This document shows, one piece after another, positions 10,466-19,332 of a stretch of DNA of 64,000 nt. Positions within the stretch are counted from its first letter, which is position 1. Each line of letters opens with the position of its first letter. The notes beneath the pieces are model-generated. The model was not told where the DNA came from and did not search any database. It saw only the letters and a program-made list of their open reading frames with translations. The stretch lies in assembly GCA_938009235.1 (NCBI GenBank), contig CALLIK010000002.1, positions 124,001-188,000 of the forward strand, read 5' to 3'. The position numbers and the translations under genes are program-made. This DNA is from an uncultured Caulobacterales bacterium. GTDB taxonomy: Bacteria; Pseudomonadota; Alphaproteobacteria; Caulobacterales; Maricaulaceae.

Positions 10466-11374
10466 ATGCCTCTTCGCGAATTTTCTGTGTTGATGATGAT
10501 CTGCACCATTTGGGGGCTGCATTTCGTCGTGATGAAATTCACGATTTTCCAAATGGGTATTCCTCCGCTTTTCTATGCCGCGCTGCGTGTGTCATTATTG
10601 GCTATTATCCTGCTTCCCTTTTTACGTTGGCATAAAGGGCAAATGCGAGCTGTCCTACTGGGCGGCGTCGGCTTTGGCGCATTAAATTACGCTTTCATGT
10701 TTCCCGCCATGCAGCTGACGACAGCCAGTGCCGCCGCTGTCGCCATTGAGCTTTACATGCCTTTCTCCATCATCCTCTCTGTCTTAATTTTGGGGGAAAA
10801 AATCGGACCTTGGCGGACGGCTGGCGCGGCATTAGCTTTCGTTGGTGTTGTTCTCATTGGGCTCGGTGCGCCTGCGGAAACCGCAGGCAAAGGCTTTGCT
10901 CTTGGTATCGGTTTGATGGCGTGCAGCGCGATGGCAGAAGCCGTTGGCGCAATCGCTGTGAAGTCGGTTAAAAGCGTTACCTCCATTCAACTCCTCGGGT
11001 GGTTCGGCTTAGTTGGCTCTGTTGTTCTATGGCCCCTGAGCCTGCTTTTGGAAGACAATCAAATGCGCGCGTTTGGGCCCGAGACCCGCGTCAATTTTGG
11101 ATTGGCGTTGATGTATTCGGTGCTGCTCGTCAGCCTTGTCGCGCATGGATCATATTATTGGCTACTACAACGCTTACCCATCCACACAGTCGCGCCTTCA
11201 GGGTTAATGACGACCTTAATCGGCGTTATTGGGGGTGTGATAATTTTAGGCGAAACGCCGACACCTATTATTTGGCTAGGCGCTTTCGTCACGGTTGTAG
11301 GCATTAGCATCATTCTTTGGCGCAACCGCCGAGAGGCCAATAAGGGACGTCAAAAAGACGCTAAGCGCACGTAA
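10466..11374 (+). CDS. EamA/DMT family transporter
   Basis: 302 residues with about ten hydrophobic segments in two EamA repeats: the first ends around VFVGVVLIGLG-type residues at ~130, the second around FVTVVGISIILW at ~280. The drug/metabolite superfamily exports amino acids or metabolites; the substrate cannot be assigned. ATG 10466 places the first membrane helix (MMICTIWGLHFVVMKF) at the normal position. A LexA box begins 7 bases after its stop and belongs to the next, very short gene. Confidence 0.9.
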   Translation: MPLREFSVLMMICTIWGLHFVVMKFTIFQMGIPPLFYAALRVSLLAIILLPFLRWHKGQMRAVLLGGVGFGALNYAFMFPAMQLTTASAAAVAIELYMPFSIILSVLILGEKIGPWRTAGAALAFVGVVLIGLGAPAETAGKGFALGIGLMACSAMAEAVGAIAVKSVKSVTSIQLLGWFGLVGSVVLWPLSLLLEDNQMRAFGPETRVNFGLALMYSVLLVSLVAHGSYYWLLQRLPIHTVAPSGLMTTLIGVIGGVIILGETPTPIIWLGAFVTVVGISIILWRNRREANKGRQKDAKRT

Positions 11375-11381
11375 AAGTATT

Positions 11382-11396
11382 GTTCAGCAAAAGTTC
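11382..11396 (+). promoter_or_regulatory. LexA (SOS) box GTTC-N7-GTTC
   Basis: The sequence GTTC AGCAAAA GTTC is an exact match to the direct-repeat LexA operator established for alphaproteobacteria. It lies 7 bases after the EamA stop and 64 bases before a 28-codon membrane micro-ORF, in an intergenic stretch, so it is correctly placed to repress that micro-ORF. An 8-base exact match can occur by chance, so binding is inferred. Confidence 0.65.
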
Positions 11397-11460
11397 ATAG
11401 AACAGCCACTATCTCGTCATTATTGTGGGCTTATATAGCTTCATCAGAAAGATATATAAA

Positions 11461-11547
11461 ATGACACAAAATTTGAAATTTGAAAAAATGGTTCTAATCA
11501 GCTCCGTGCTGATCACCCTGTTTCTCTTCATTGCACAGGGATTTTGA
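11461..11547 (+). CDS. 28-residue single-TM peptide, candidate SOS division inhibitor (SidA-like)
   Basis: Too short for the ORF track. The reading frame encodes 28 residues: a polar N-terminus (MTQNLKFEKM), one membrane helix (VLISSVLITLFLFIA) and a two-residue QGF tail. A LexA box lies 64 bases upstream. In Caulobacter the SOS-induced inhibitor SidA is a 29-residue, single-pass inner-membrane peptide that blocks the divisome through FtsW/FtsN. Size, topology and regulation match; I cannot verify sequence homology. The ribosome site is weak (AAAGA about 11 bases upstream). If not SidA-like, it is another small membrane protein, or chance. Confidence 0.55.
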   Translation: MTQNLKFEKMVLISSVLITLFLFIAQGF

Positions 11548-11684
11548 ACCTACACTTTGGTTCCACGGCTTAAAGCCATCCCCAGTCTGACTGAAATTTA
11601 AGCCTATTCTATACCTACGCCGCCTTGGCCCTGCCGCCGAACCGTCCTAAGCTTTTCCCTTAACGTCGAAAAGAGCGGCCAAAC

Positions 11685-13316
11685 TTGCACCCTACAGGAC
11701 CCAGAAACGCGAGTTTTTCGCCTTATCATGATGATGATCGTCTCTCCGACTTTTTGGATGACGATGCTCTACGGGTAACGAGTAATGCTGCCGTCGTATT
11801 CGCAATCCATGTCGGGATCATTTTTGCAATGTCGGGCAATTTTATTGTCCCTGACCTAAAACCTCCGCCGCCGCCCAAAGCTGTCACTGTAGAAATCATA
11901 ACATATGACCCGACACCTGAGCCTGAGCCTGAGCCTGAGCCAGTTGTTGTTGAGATCAAACCTACAGCGCCGCCACCTGCCGCCGTGCCAGCCCCTCGTC
12001 CGCAGCCTGAGCCGCAACCCATAGTTGAGCCTAAACCAACACCGCCGCCCCCGCCGCCTATTGTAGAGCCAGAACCTGAACCTGTGTTTACGCCACCACC
12101 ACCACCGCCAGAAATTCTATTTCAGCCAGAACCAGAACCGCTCGACCCCGTCGTGCCAGTGCCTCCCCCAGAGCCTATACCCTTGCCTGAACCTCTGCCT
12201 GAACCGGAGGCTCAGCCTATCATCGAATTTTTTGAGCCAATTCCAGAACCGCAGCCGATCCCGGAACCCATCATAGAATTTTATGAACCTTTACCCGAAC
12301 CTATAATTGAACCCGACCTGATTCCAGAGCCGATCATTGAGTTTTACGACCCCATCGTAGAACCAGAGCTAGACCTAGAGCCGCTTACTGTGCTGCCCGA
12401 ACTTCCGCCAACATCAGGCGTGATTGAGGCTGACCCTTTACCTGAAATTATAGAGCCAGAGCTTTTACCGCCCGAAATCATTATCGAGTTCGAACCCATT
12501 GTTGTGCTTGAACCTACCATTTTACCAGAGCCTGAACCGATTACGCCAGAGCCCAAAGCTGAGCCTGAAGTCATTCCGCTCGCACCGACGGTATTGGCCT
12601 CACCAGAAGCGCCAGAATCACGTGAAGAAGAAATCCGCGCCGTTCCACAAGAGCAAAGCGACCCATTCCTAGATCTTTTGAAGAAAGACATTGATTCGAC
12701 TCTTGATGACCCGATTGTCACGCCTCCGCGCGGCGGCGGCAATCAAGGTGCTGTCAACCTAGGTGGAACTCAGCCGCCGAGCGGTGGAACGCGAATAGGA
12801 CGTACAAACCCCGGGGCAGGAGGCTGGTCATTAGGGCCGCAAACCACGGGGCCTAGCGAAGCCTATAAAGGCATCAATCTAGACATTCGCTGCCGTGAAG
12901 AAGGCCGTACGCATGAGGATTGTCCGCAATATGTTCCAAAAAATAGAGGCCGCAGCACTGATGGTAGCGAGAGTTTTGAAGGCATGGCAGGTACAGGCAG
13001 CGATCGAGGCGACGGAATTTCTAGCTCGAGAACACTCCCATCACGTAGCAGCCTTGGACTTCCGATTGGAGACAACTCAATCAATAGCGGCGGCCCATCC
13101 ACAAGTGCAATGGATTTCCAAGACCAAAATTTCGACCGTGAATTTGTCAATAAAACACTCAACTTAGGCCCTAAGCCGAAAGGCCTCTTAGATGTTTTGG
13201 GCCCTAATGACGCGCCCCCGCCCGTCAATGACTGGACCTTAAACAACACACCTGCTGAAACGGAAGAGACAAATGATGACTCTCGGGATTGGGTTTTAGA
13301 TAAATTACCTGAGTAA
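11685..13316 (+). CDS. Proline/glutamate-rich TonB-like inner-membrane protein
   Basis: 543 residues from TTG 11685; a stop codon lies eight codons upstream in frame, and the next in-frame ATG would cut into the membrane helix. Residues 1-33 are cytosolic and acidic, ~34-55 form one membrane helix ([17 protein letters not shown]), and ~60-310 are a Pro/Glu spacer built on PEP units and a recurring PIIEFxxPxPEP block. The remainder is Gly/Ser-rich with a conserved-looking [18 protein letters not shown] segment. This is TonB topology with an unusually long spacer, but I see no standard TonB C-terminal domain at the end. It could be a TonB/TolA-like energy or scaffold protein spanning the periplasm. 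Confidence 0.75.
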   Translation: MHPTGPRNASFSPYHDDDRLSDFLDDDALRVTSNAAVVFAIHVGIIFAMSGNFIVPDLKPPPPPKAVTVEIITYDPTPEPEPEPEPVVVEIKPTAPPPAAVPAPRPQPEPQPIVEPKPTPPPPPPIVEPEPEPVFTPPPPPPEILFQPEPEPLDPVVPVPPPEPIPLPEPLPEPEAQPIIEFFEPIPEPQPIPEPIIEFYEPLPEPIIEPDLIPEPIIEFYDPIVEPELDLEPLTVLPELPPTSGVIEADPLPEIIEPELLPPEIIIEFEPIVVLEPTILPEPEPITPEPKAEPEVIPLAPTVLASPEAPESREEEIRAVPQEQSDPFLDLLKKDIDSTLDDPIVTPPRGGGNQGAVNLGGTQPPSGGTRIGRTNPGAGGWSLGPQTTGPSEAYKGINLDIRCREEGRTHEDCPQYVPKNRGRSTDGSESFEGMAGTGSDRGDGISSSRTLPSRSSLGLPIGDNSINSGGPSTSAMDFQDQNFDREFVNKTLNLGPKPKGLLDVLGPNDAPPPVNDWTLNNTPAETEETNDDSRDWVLDKLPE

Positions 13317-13356
13317 CATCCCTCTCATCTTGAGGAATATAATCCAAAGGATAGGT

Positions 13357-13878
13357 TTAATTTAGCGGTGCAGTCATCTGTGCTAGCCCTGCAAGTGAAC
13401 GATTAAGAGCCGCCTGAGTCGCAGCCGTCTGCTTGAAAGGCCCAACACGCCCGATATAAGGAAAGCCGCTTAAATCGCGTTGCGCCTCAATCAAAAAGCT
13501 TGTCGTATCGCCTGTCTCGCGTAAGGCCAACGTGACTTGCTGTACGCCCAACGGGCCTTTGGTGTGAACAAGGACGAATTCACCTGGCGTAGATTGCACA
13601 ATTTCAAGCGACCCGAAGGCCTTACCTGATTTCCACGATGCCGTCTGGCCTGTACCATCAGTCGAGCCGCCAAAGACCCACTCGCTTTCAGGGCCTCCAA
13701 TGCCAGACCATTCAGAATAGGACCGTAAGTCAGCAACCACTTCATACACTGTATCGCGGTCAGTCTCTAACGTCACCACAGCGTCAACAACATGAGTGGA
13801 CGGCATAAAAAACCCTGCGACGCAAAGCGCCACAAACGCCAGTAAAATAAGACCAATAATGCGTAAGAGCCATTTCAT
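13357..13878 (-). CDS. SRPBCC (polyketide cyclase-like) family protein with membrane anchor
   Basis: 173 residues. A single N-terminal hydrophobic segment (residues 3-24, LLRIIGLILLAFVALCVAGFF) is followed by a START/SRPBCC-like domain (VVTLETDRDTVYEVVADLRSYSEWSGIGGPES...). The fold binds hydrophobic ligands; the ligand is unknown. The gene is convergent with the proline-rich gene and divergent from the glutamate synthase-like gene. Confidence 0.75.
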   Translation of the reverse strand: MKWLLRIIGLILLAFVALCVAGFFMPSTHVVDAVVTLETDRDTVYEVVADLRSYSEWSGIGGPESEWVFGGSTDGTGQTASWKSGKAFGSLEIVQSTPGEFVLVHTKGPLGVQQVTLALRETGDTTSFLIEAQRDLSGFPYIGRVGPFKQTAATQAALNRSLAGLAQMTAPLN

Positions 13879-13974
13879 ACGGCAACTTTAACCTTCAACC
13901 TCTGTAGAAGCCATTAAAAACGGATTGCAGGCACCGCCCTCCCGCTTCATAGACTCACGAGGAGGAGACGACCC

Positions 13975-15510
13975 ATGCCATATACCCTAATTTTTGCCGA
14001 GAGCGATCCGACAATGATGGCGGAATTTGGAGGACTAGCCATGTCAGGCTTAAACCTCTTAGGCTCATTGTTCCTCTTCATCGTCGGACTGCTTATGGCC
14101 ACAGCAATTGTCATGTTTATCGTCGATATCACTCAGACTCGCTCTGCGGTACGCCGAAACTATCCAGTCATCGGACGGTTTCGAACTTTATTTTCACATA
14201 TGGGCGAGTTCTTTCGGCAATATTTCTTTGCGATGGATCGCGAAGAGATGCCTTTCAACAGAGCCGAGCGCGACTGGATCAGTCATGTCTGTGAAGACGG
14301 CAGCGGCGTTGTCCCATTTGGATCTACTAAAAACTTAACACCCGGGACGCCTGTTTTTGCAAACGGTCTCTTTCCTGCTCTTGATGATGACGAACGGCCA
14401 GTGCCTGATTTCATTATTGGGCCAAATACGCGTAACCCGTACAAGCCTGGGTCTTTGTTTAATATCTCCGCCATGAGTTACGGCAGCCTGTCCAAACCCG
14501 CTATTCAAGCCTTGTCCCACGGCGCAGCTTTATCAAATTGTTTCCTCAACACTGGCGAAGGCGGTGTGTCTCCGTATCACCTCGAAGGCGGATGCGACAT
14601 TGTCTACCAACTCGGAACCGCAAAATTTGGTGCGCGCAATTCGGATTCAACGCTGAATGAGGATAAACTACGTAAGCTTTGCGAAAACCCCTTCATCAAA
14701 ATGGTAGAGATCAAACTCTCCCAAGGTGCAAAGCCCGGCAAAGGCGGCATTCTTCCCGGCAAGAAAGTCACAGCGGAAATCGCGGCCATTCGCGGGATTG
14801 AAGAAGGCCAATCCGCGCTCTCGCCGAACCGTCATATTGACGCGAGTAATGTCGAAGAATTACTCGACCTCATTCACCGCGTCCGCGAAGCCTCAGGAAG
14901 GCCAACTGGAATCAAATTGTGCATTGGGCAAGTTGGCCCCGTTATCGACTTATTGAAAGCCATCAAAGCACGCGGCAATGCTTCGGCTCCAGATTATATT
15001 GCAGTTGACGGCGGAGACGGCGGAACAGGCGCAGCGCCCTTACCTCTTATTGATAATACGGGTCTCACAGTTCGCGAAAGTCTTCCGTTGATAGATGATC
15101 TACTACGCGAGTATGGCTTGCGAGAGAACGTCAAAATTATTGCTTCGGGAAAATTAGTGACATCAGCCGATGTGGCCTGGGCCTTCTGTGCCGGGGCTGA
15201 CATGGTCAATAATGCGCGCGGTTTCATGTTCGCACTAGGCTGTATTCAGGCGCTTAAATGCGACAAAAACACATGCCCAACTGGGATCACAACACATAAT
15301 CCTCGCCTACAACGTGGATTGAACCCTGCCAACAAAGCTGTTCGCGTCCATAATTACATCAAGAATATCATCAAGGAAGTTGAGATCATCGCCCATGCGT
15401 GCGGCGTTGACGAACCTCGCCAGATGCAACGCGAACACTTGCTGATTGTTCAAGCATCAGGCCGCTCAACGCCCTTTGATCAAGTCTGGGATAAATCTAG
15501 TTATACGTAG
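13975..15510 (+). CDS. FMN-binding glutamate synthase-like protein
   Basis: 511 residues, start ATG 13975 behind GAGGAGGAG. A membrane segment at ~18-47 precedes a GltB-like alpha/beta barrel: FMN-binding and substrate motifs include SHGAALSNCFLNTGEGG, KLSQGAKPGKGG and AVDGGDGGTGAAPLP, and a cysteine cluster typical of the 3Fe-4S site appears in LKCDKNTCPTGI. It lacks the amidotransferase domain of full GltB, so it may use ammonia or a partner, or have another oxidoreductase role. The membrane anchor is typical of this short subfamily as I know it. The TAG stop overlaps the start of an (AG)n tract. Confidence 0.88.
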   Translation: MPYTLIFAESDPTMMAEFGGLAMSGLNLLGSLFLFIVGLLMATAIVMFIVDITQTRSAVRRNYPVIGRFRTLFSHMGEFFRQYFFAMDREEMPFNRAERDWISHVCEDGSGVVPFGSTKNLTPGTPVFANGLFPALDDDERPVPDFIIGPNTRNPYKPGSLFNISAMSYGSLSKPAIQALSHGAALSNCFLNTGEGGVSPYHLEGGCDIVYQLGTAKFGARNSDSTLNEDKLRKLCENPFIKMVEIKLSQGAKPGKGGILPGKKVTAEIAAIRGIEEGQSALSPNRHIDASNVEELLDLIHRVREASGRPTGIKLCIGQVGPVIDLLKAIKARGNASAPDYIAVDGGDGGTGAAPLPLIDNTGLTVRESLPLIDDLLREYGLRENVKIIASGKLVTSADVAWAFCAGADMVNNARGFMFALGCIQALKCDKNTCPTGITTHNPRLQRGLNPANKAVRVHNYIKNIIKEVEIIAHACGVDEPRQMQREHLLIVQASGRSTPFDQVWDKSSYT

Positions 15511-15530
15511 AGAGAGAGAGAGAGAGAGAG
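15509..15530 (+). repeat. (AG)11 dinucleotide tract
   Basis: Twenty-two bases of uninterrupted AG repeat begin inside the stop codon of the glutamate synthase-like gene and end 4 bases before a TTG and 16 bases before an ATG start of the next ORF. The purine repeat resembles a tandem Shine-Dalgarno. Length change by slippage would alter the spacing to the TTG start without affecting the upstream protein. Confidence 0.9.
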
Positions 15531-15546
15531 AACTTTGATCGTCGAT

Positions 15547-15951
15547 ATGATATCCAAAATTTGCGTCACCACTTGCACATGCGCATTCTTATTGGCGGCC
15601 TGCAATAGTCCAGAGACGCATATGTATGTCACTTACGACACGCTATCAGAGGCAATAGAAGATAGAGCAATAGCACGAGGGTGGATTCCAAATTGGACGC
15701 CTCAAGCTGCCATCAATATTCATGAAGTTCACAATCTCGATACAAGTTCACGGGCTATTAGTTTTACTTTTCCCAATGCAAACGCTTTAATCCAAACGTT
15801 AAATTGTCAAGACGTTCAAAAGCCTCTGAAACCAGCCAAAAAAACGGACTTATTCCCGCAAATGATTCATCTGAACGCGGGAGTTAAAAATTGTGATGAC
15901 CTATTTGTTTTTGTCGAAAATTCAGAACACGTCCATATTTGGGCGAACTAA
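15547..15951 (+). CDS. Small hypothetical lipoprotein
   Basis: 134 residues from ATG 15547, or 138 from TTG 15535, which lies closer to the AG tract. The N-terminus is a lipoprotein signal with lipobox LLAAC. The mature part (NSPETHMYVTYDTLSEAIEDRAIARGWIPNW...) has two further Cys and no family I recognise. The gene lies directly behind the (AG)11 tract, the only visible ribosome-binding-like sequence. It is convergent with lptB. Confidence 0.65.
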   Translation: MISKICVTTCTCAFLLAACNSPETHMYVTYDTLSEAIEDRAIARGWIPNWTPQAAINIHEVHNLDTSSRAISFTFPNANALIQTLNCQDVQKPLKPAKKTDLFPQMIHLNAGVKNCDDLFVFVENSEHVHIWAN

Positions 15952-15969
15952 TTAAACTAAGGATTTATC

Positions 15970-15987
15970 CGATGCGTAAACGCATCG
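15970..15987. terminator. Short hairpin between convergent genes
   Basis: A perfect 7-bp stem (CGATGCG-TAAA-CGCATCG) lies between the small lipoprotein and lptB. There is no T tract on either side, so it may be a terminator of weak type or only a transcript-end structure. Confidence 0.3.
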
Positions 15988-16025
15988 ACGCAGCGGTAAA
16001 TCTATCTCTTAGATCGGTTTTCACC

Positions 16026-16793
16026 TTAAGCGTATTTGTCACCGAGATAGACGCGGCGCACATCAGGGTTCGCTCGAATTTCATCTGGCGTGCCTTCAAA
16101 CAAAGCTTCGCCTTGGAACAAGATCGACGCGCGATCGACGATATCCAAAGTTTCACGGACCCGATGATCTGTGATCAAAATCCCGATACCACGTTTCTTG
16201 AGATAGAGAACCAGCTCAGAAATATCCGCAATCGCAATCGGGTCAATCCCAGTGAATGGTTCATCCAATAGAATAAAGCTCGGACGAGACGCGAGCGCAC
16301 GTGCAATCTCAACACGGCGGCGTTCACCGCCAGAAAGGGCGAGTGCTGGCGACTTGCGGATATGACCAATATTCAGCTCATCCAATAATGCTGAAACAGT
16401 ATCATCCCATTTAGAGCGATCTTTTTCAGTGAGCTGCACAACAGCTTTGATATTCTCTTCAACGGTAAGCCCGCGAAAAATAGATTGTTCTTGCGGGAGA
16501 TAACCAACACCGAGACGCGCACGTTGGTACATTGGTAATTTTGTGATGTCCTGCCCATCAAGTGAAATCGAGCCGCGATCCGCTTCGATCAAACCCATGA
16601 TCATATAAAAGCTCGTTGTTTTACCCGCGCCATTAGGCCCCATGAGCGCCACAACTTCGCCGCGTTGGACAGTCAATGTGATATCTTTAACGACAACACG
16701 GCCCCGATAAGCTTTGCCAATATTATTAGCGGCCAAGCCCGTAGCAGGTGGCGTGATTATTTTTGATTTAATGCGTGGATCAGCTTCGGCCAT
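16026..16793 (-). CDS. lptB: LPS export ABC transporter ATP-binding protein
   Basis: 255 residues from ATG 16793. It is the ATPase of the LptB2FGC complex that extracts LPS from the inner membrane. Motifs: Walker A GPNGAGKTTSFYMI, Q-loop LPQEQSIFRGL, signature LSGGERRRVEIARAL, Walker B FILLDEPFTGIDP, switch His in ITDHRVRET. The start was chosen because ATG 16793 overlaps the lptA stop as TAATG, implying coupled translation; the longer ORF reads into lptA. The rpoN gene often found after lptB in proteobacteria is not present here. Confidence 0.96.
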   Translation of the reverse strand: MAEADPRIKSKIITPPATGLAANNIGKAYRGRVVVKDITLTVQRGEVVALMGPNGAGKTTSFYMIMGLIEADRGSISLDGQDITKLPMYQRARLGVGYLPQEQSIFRGLTVEENIKAVVQLTEKDRSKWDDTVSALLDELNIGHIRKSPALALSGGERRRVEIARALASRPSFILLDEPFTGIDPIAIADISELVLYLKKRGIGILITDHRVRETLDIVDRASILFQGEALFEGTPDEIRANPDVRRVYLGDKYA

Positions 16794-17320
16794 TAATTTG
16801 TGCCTTGTGCTGTATCTGTGGAGCGGATCAAAATCGCAACGCGGCGGCCCTTGCCGCACTTTCGACCCTTACAATCGCCGCCAACTTTCGCGGCGCGTGT
16901 TGTTAGATTATAGTCCAATTTTTCACCTGTCACGACACTATCGTCTTGAAGCAACACAACATCGCCCGTCACCACAAAGCTATCCGTGGCGCGCGTGTAA
17001 ACGCCCTTGTCACCGCGAACTTCTTGCTCTGGCGTTATATAATAGAAGTTTCCTGTCGCGACCATGCGGTTAAAACCATCCGTTGAGACCAATCCACCGC
17101 CATTTCCATCTGTGTATATTTGGACTTTATCTGCCAATAGACGCACATCGCCTTGGCGAATATCTACTTGGCCCAATAATGTAATCAGACCGTTAGTTGA
17201 GACAGTGTCATCAGCGCCCAAGAATGTGTCTGCTGACGAATCCATAGAAAACTGGGCAAAAGCTGTAGTTGGTGCAAGCCCAATAAAACTAATGGCCATC
17301 AAGGTTAGAAAATTACGCAT
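16793..17320 (-). CDS. lptA: LptA/OstA-like periplasmic LPS transport protein
   Basis: 175 residues from ATG 17320, preceded by AGGA and starting with a clean signal peptide (MRNFLTLMAISFIGLAPTTAFA). The rest is an OstA/LptA beta-jellyroll repeat (LLGQVDIRQGDVRLLADKVQIY ... VVTGDVVLLQDDSVVTGEKLDYNL) that forms the periplasmic bridge carrying LPS. It ends with two CxGRxCGKG-like cysteines (GGDCKGRKCGKGRR), a motif also seen at the end of the upstream LptC (GNCLGRDC), suggesting the two domains are duplicates. It is translationally coupled to lptB and starts 12 bases after the lptC stop. Confidence 0.88.
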   Translation of the reverse strand: MRNFLTLMAISFIGLAPTTAFAQFSMDSSADTFLGADDTVSTNGLITLLGQVDIRQGDVRLLADKVQIYTDGNGGGLVSTDGFNRMVATGNFYYITPEQEVRGDKGVYTRATDSFVVTGDVVLLQDDSVVTGEKLDYNLTTRAAKVGGDCKGRKCGKGRRVAILIRSTDTAQGTN

Positions 17321-17331
17321 TACATCACGTC

Positions 17332-18471
17332 CTACTTGCCTGAGCCAGGAATACGAATTTCGGTTCGTCCATTTGAAGCGCAATCGCGTCCCAAACAGTT
17401 TCCTAAGAAACGTATCGTACCTGTCTTTGTATTATATGTCATCTTTTGTGCTTCAACGCGTTTACCATCAGGTTGAACGACAATTACATCGCCTGTCACA
17501 GTCATAAGGCTTTTGTCGCGCTCATAAACGCCTTTACGTCCACGAATATCATTATCTGCCGTTACATAATGGAAATCACCTTGGGCATCGATCCGTTGAA
17601 TCGCGCCAAGTTTTACACTTCCAGTCTCTTCGCCGCCTTCGTTCACGCGAAAAATATCCATCTTGTCAGATGTAATAACTGCGCCCTCTTGGGCCACTCT
17701 TACGTCCCCGCGTAGGTCCGTGTGACGGCCTTTATAAATACCAAGATCCGACGTCACATCGATAGGTCCCGAGCCACCAAAGCCAAAACTATCCTCTGCA
17801 TCCATTGCGCCTGCACTGCGCGTCAACTTTGCAACCAAACCGTCTTTAAAAATAAATGTGCTATAGTCGTCTTTAATTTCATATCTCTGGCCGCTGACCT
17901 GACCAAAATCGCCTGTGCAATAAATAGGTTCATTGCCTGTAATTCGTTTTTCAACGTTGAAAATACGGGCATGGGTCGTGTCACATTTATTGCCGTCATC
18001 TGTTTCCAAATTGACGTCTTTATTCAAATCTAAAATCTTTTCTACATCGTTATAAGCGCCATCTTTAGCGATAACGGAACTGTTTTCCACACCTTCACTT
18101 CGCATAAATTCCAACACAGGACTGTCGAGTAAAACAGTATTGAGGTTTTTCATGCGGCGAATGGCTGTATCCGCTGTCAGGTTGAAAGGCAGACCATCAC
18201 CCGTACGACCAGAATAGCGAGGATTGGTCATCTTTACGCTTTCTGATGGGTCATTTTCGAAACTAGGGCCGCCTCGATCCGAAAAAAACTGCAAGATTAA
18301 AAAGGTCACGAGAACACAAGATATCGCGATCAACACATACCGCATCAATTTAATACGACGGGTATGCGAACGAGCTGCCTCAAGCGTCAGTGTACGTTTA
18401 GGCTCCCAAAGGCCGAGGCCTTCAGAAACGCTCCGATCAGGCGCGGATGATATGTTAGCCGTAGCGTTCAT
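17332..18471 (-). CDS. lptC: LptC-like protein with an extra C-terminal LptA-like domain
   Basis: 379 residues, nearly twice the usual LptC length (~190-220). Residues 1-42 are cytosolic, ~43-64 form the membrane anchor (YVLIAISCVLVTFLILQFF), and ~75-210 match LptC (MTNPRYSGRTGDGLPFNLTADTAIRR). From ~235 to 365 a second OstA-like unit follows (DLRGDVRVAQEGAVITSDKMDIF ... VTGDVIVVQPDGKRVEAQKMTYN), ending GNCLGRDC like the separate LptA. I read it as an LptC-LptA fusion sitting beside a stand-alone LptA. It is the first gene of the lptC-lptA-lptB operon. Confidence 0.82.
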   Translation of the reverse strand: MNATANISSAPDRSVSEGLGLWEPKRTLTLEAARSHTRRIKLMRYVLIAISCVLVTFLILQFFSDRGGPSFENDPSESVKMTNPRYSGRTGDGLPFNLTADTAIRRMKNLNTVLLDSPVLEFMRSEGVENSSVIAKDGAYNDVEKILDLNKDVNLETDDGNKCDTTHARIFNVEKRITGNEPIYCTGDFGQVSGQRYEIKDDYSTFIFKDGLVAKLTRSAGAMDAEDSFGFGGSGPIDVTSDLGIYKGRHTDLRGDVRVAQEGAVITSDKMDIFRVNEGGEETGSVKLGAIQRIDAQGDFHYVTADNDIRGRKGVYERDKSLMTVTGDVIVVQPDGKRVEAQKMTYNTKTGTIRFLGNCLGRDCASNGRTEIRIPGSGK

Positions 18472-18558
18472 TATAGACGAGCTATAGCGTTCCGCACGCT
18501 AAGGCGCGATAGGTAAATAGCTGGAATGAAGTATTCGTAATGCACGCGCATTTCGTCA

Positions 18559-19188
18559 TTAATCGGCACGTCGCATACGATGTGAGAAGATATCCACATC
18601 TGCCCAGCCCTGTAAATCCAGTTTTGCACGCGTCGTCAGAAATTCGAAACAGCCTTGTGCGATATCCCAACGCGATTCACGCATCAGGCGCGCAGATAGA
18701 ATTGTTTTGAGTTGATGCAAATACAGAACATCTGACGCCGCATAATTAAGCTGCGCGACCGTCAACTCATCTGCTGCCCAATCAGACGATTGCTGCTGCT
18801 TAGAGAGATCAACATTGATCAATTCTTTGGTCAGATCTTTTAACCCGTGACGATCTGTATAGGTCCGCACAAGACCAGAGGCGATTTTCGTACAGAACAC
18901 AGGCGCGGTTACGACCTCTAGGTCACGCAGCATCATAGCGACATCAAAACGCGCGAAGTGAAAAATCTTTACAACATCAGGGTCAGCCATCAACTTTTTC
19001 AAGTTTGGCGCATCATAACTGCTGCGGTCCATCTGCACGATATGAGCATCACCATCACCTGCGGATAGCTGCACAAGGCAGAGCTTATCACGCACCATAG
19101 ACAGGCCTTGCGTTTCCGTATCAACGGCCACGGACTTTCCAAAGTCTATTCCATCTGGGAGATCATGTTTGTGCAGGTGAACAGTCAT
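18559..19188 (-). CDS. RNase D-like 3'-5' exonuclease (catalytic domain only)
   Basis: 209 residues. DEDDy exonuclease motifs are present: VAVDTETQGL (motif I), KIFHFARFDVAML-like motif II and LNYAASDVLYL (motif III with YxxxD). Full RNase D (about 370 residues) also has HRDC domains, absent here, so this is the short form common in alphaproteobacteria. It likely trims stable RNA 3' ends. It lies 87 bases upstream of lptC on the same strand, a neighbourhood seen in other alphaproteobacteria. Confidence 0.9.
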   Translation of the reverse strand: MTVHLHKHDLPDGIDFGKSVAVDTETQGLSMVRDKLCLVQLSAGDGDAHIVQMDRSSYDAPNLKKLMADPDVVKIFHFARFDVAMMLRDLEVVTAPVFCTKIASGLVRTYTDRHGLKDLTKELINVDLSKQQQSSDWAADELTVAQLNYAASDVLYLHQLKTILSARLMRESRWDIAQGCFEFLTTRAKLDLQGWADVDIFSHRMRRAD

Positions 19189-19332
19189 AGCTTGGTCTTT
19201 CGTAACTCTGACCGCCTGTAGGCGGGACAGCGCAAGGTTTCAAGTTTTGAAGGTTTCAGTGTTGCTGGCCATTATCACTGTCCTGCCAGAATTTCGGCGA
19301 CCTCATGATATAAACCCTGCTAGGGCTTCACT

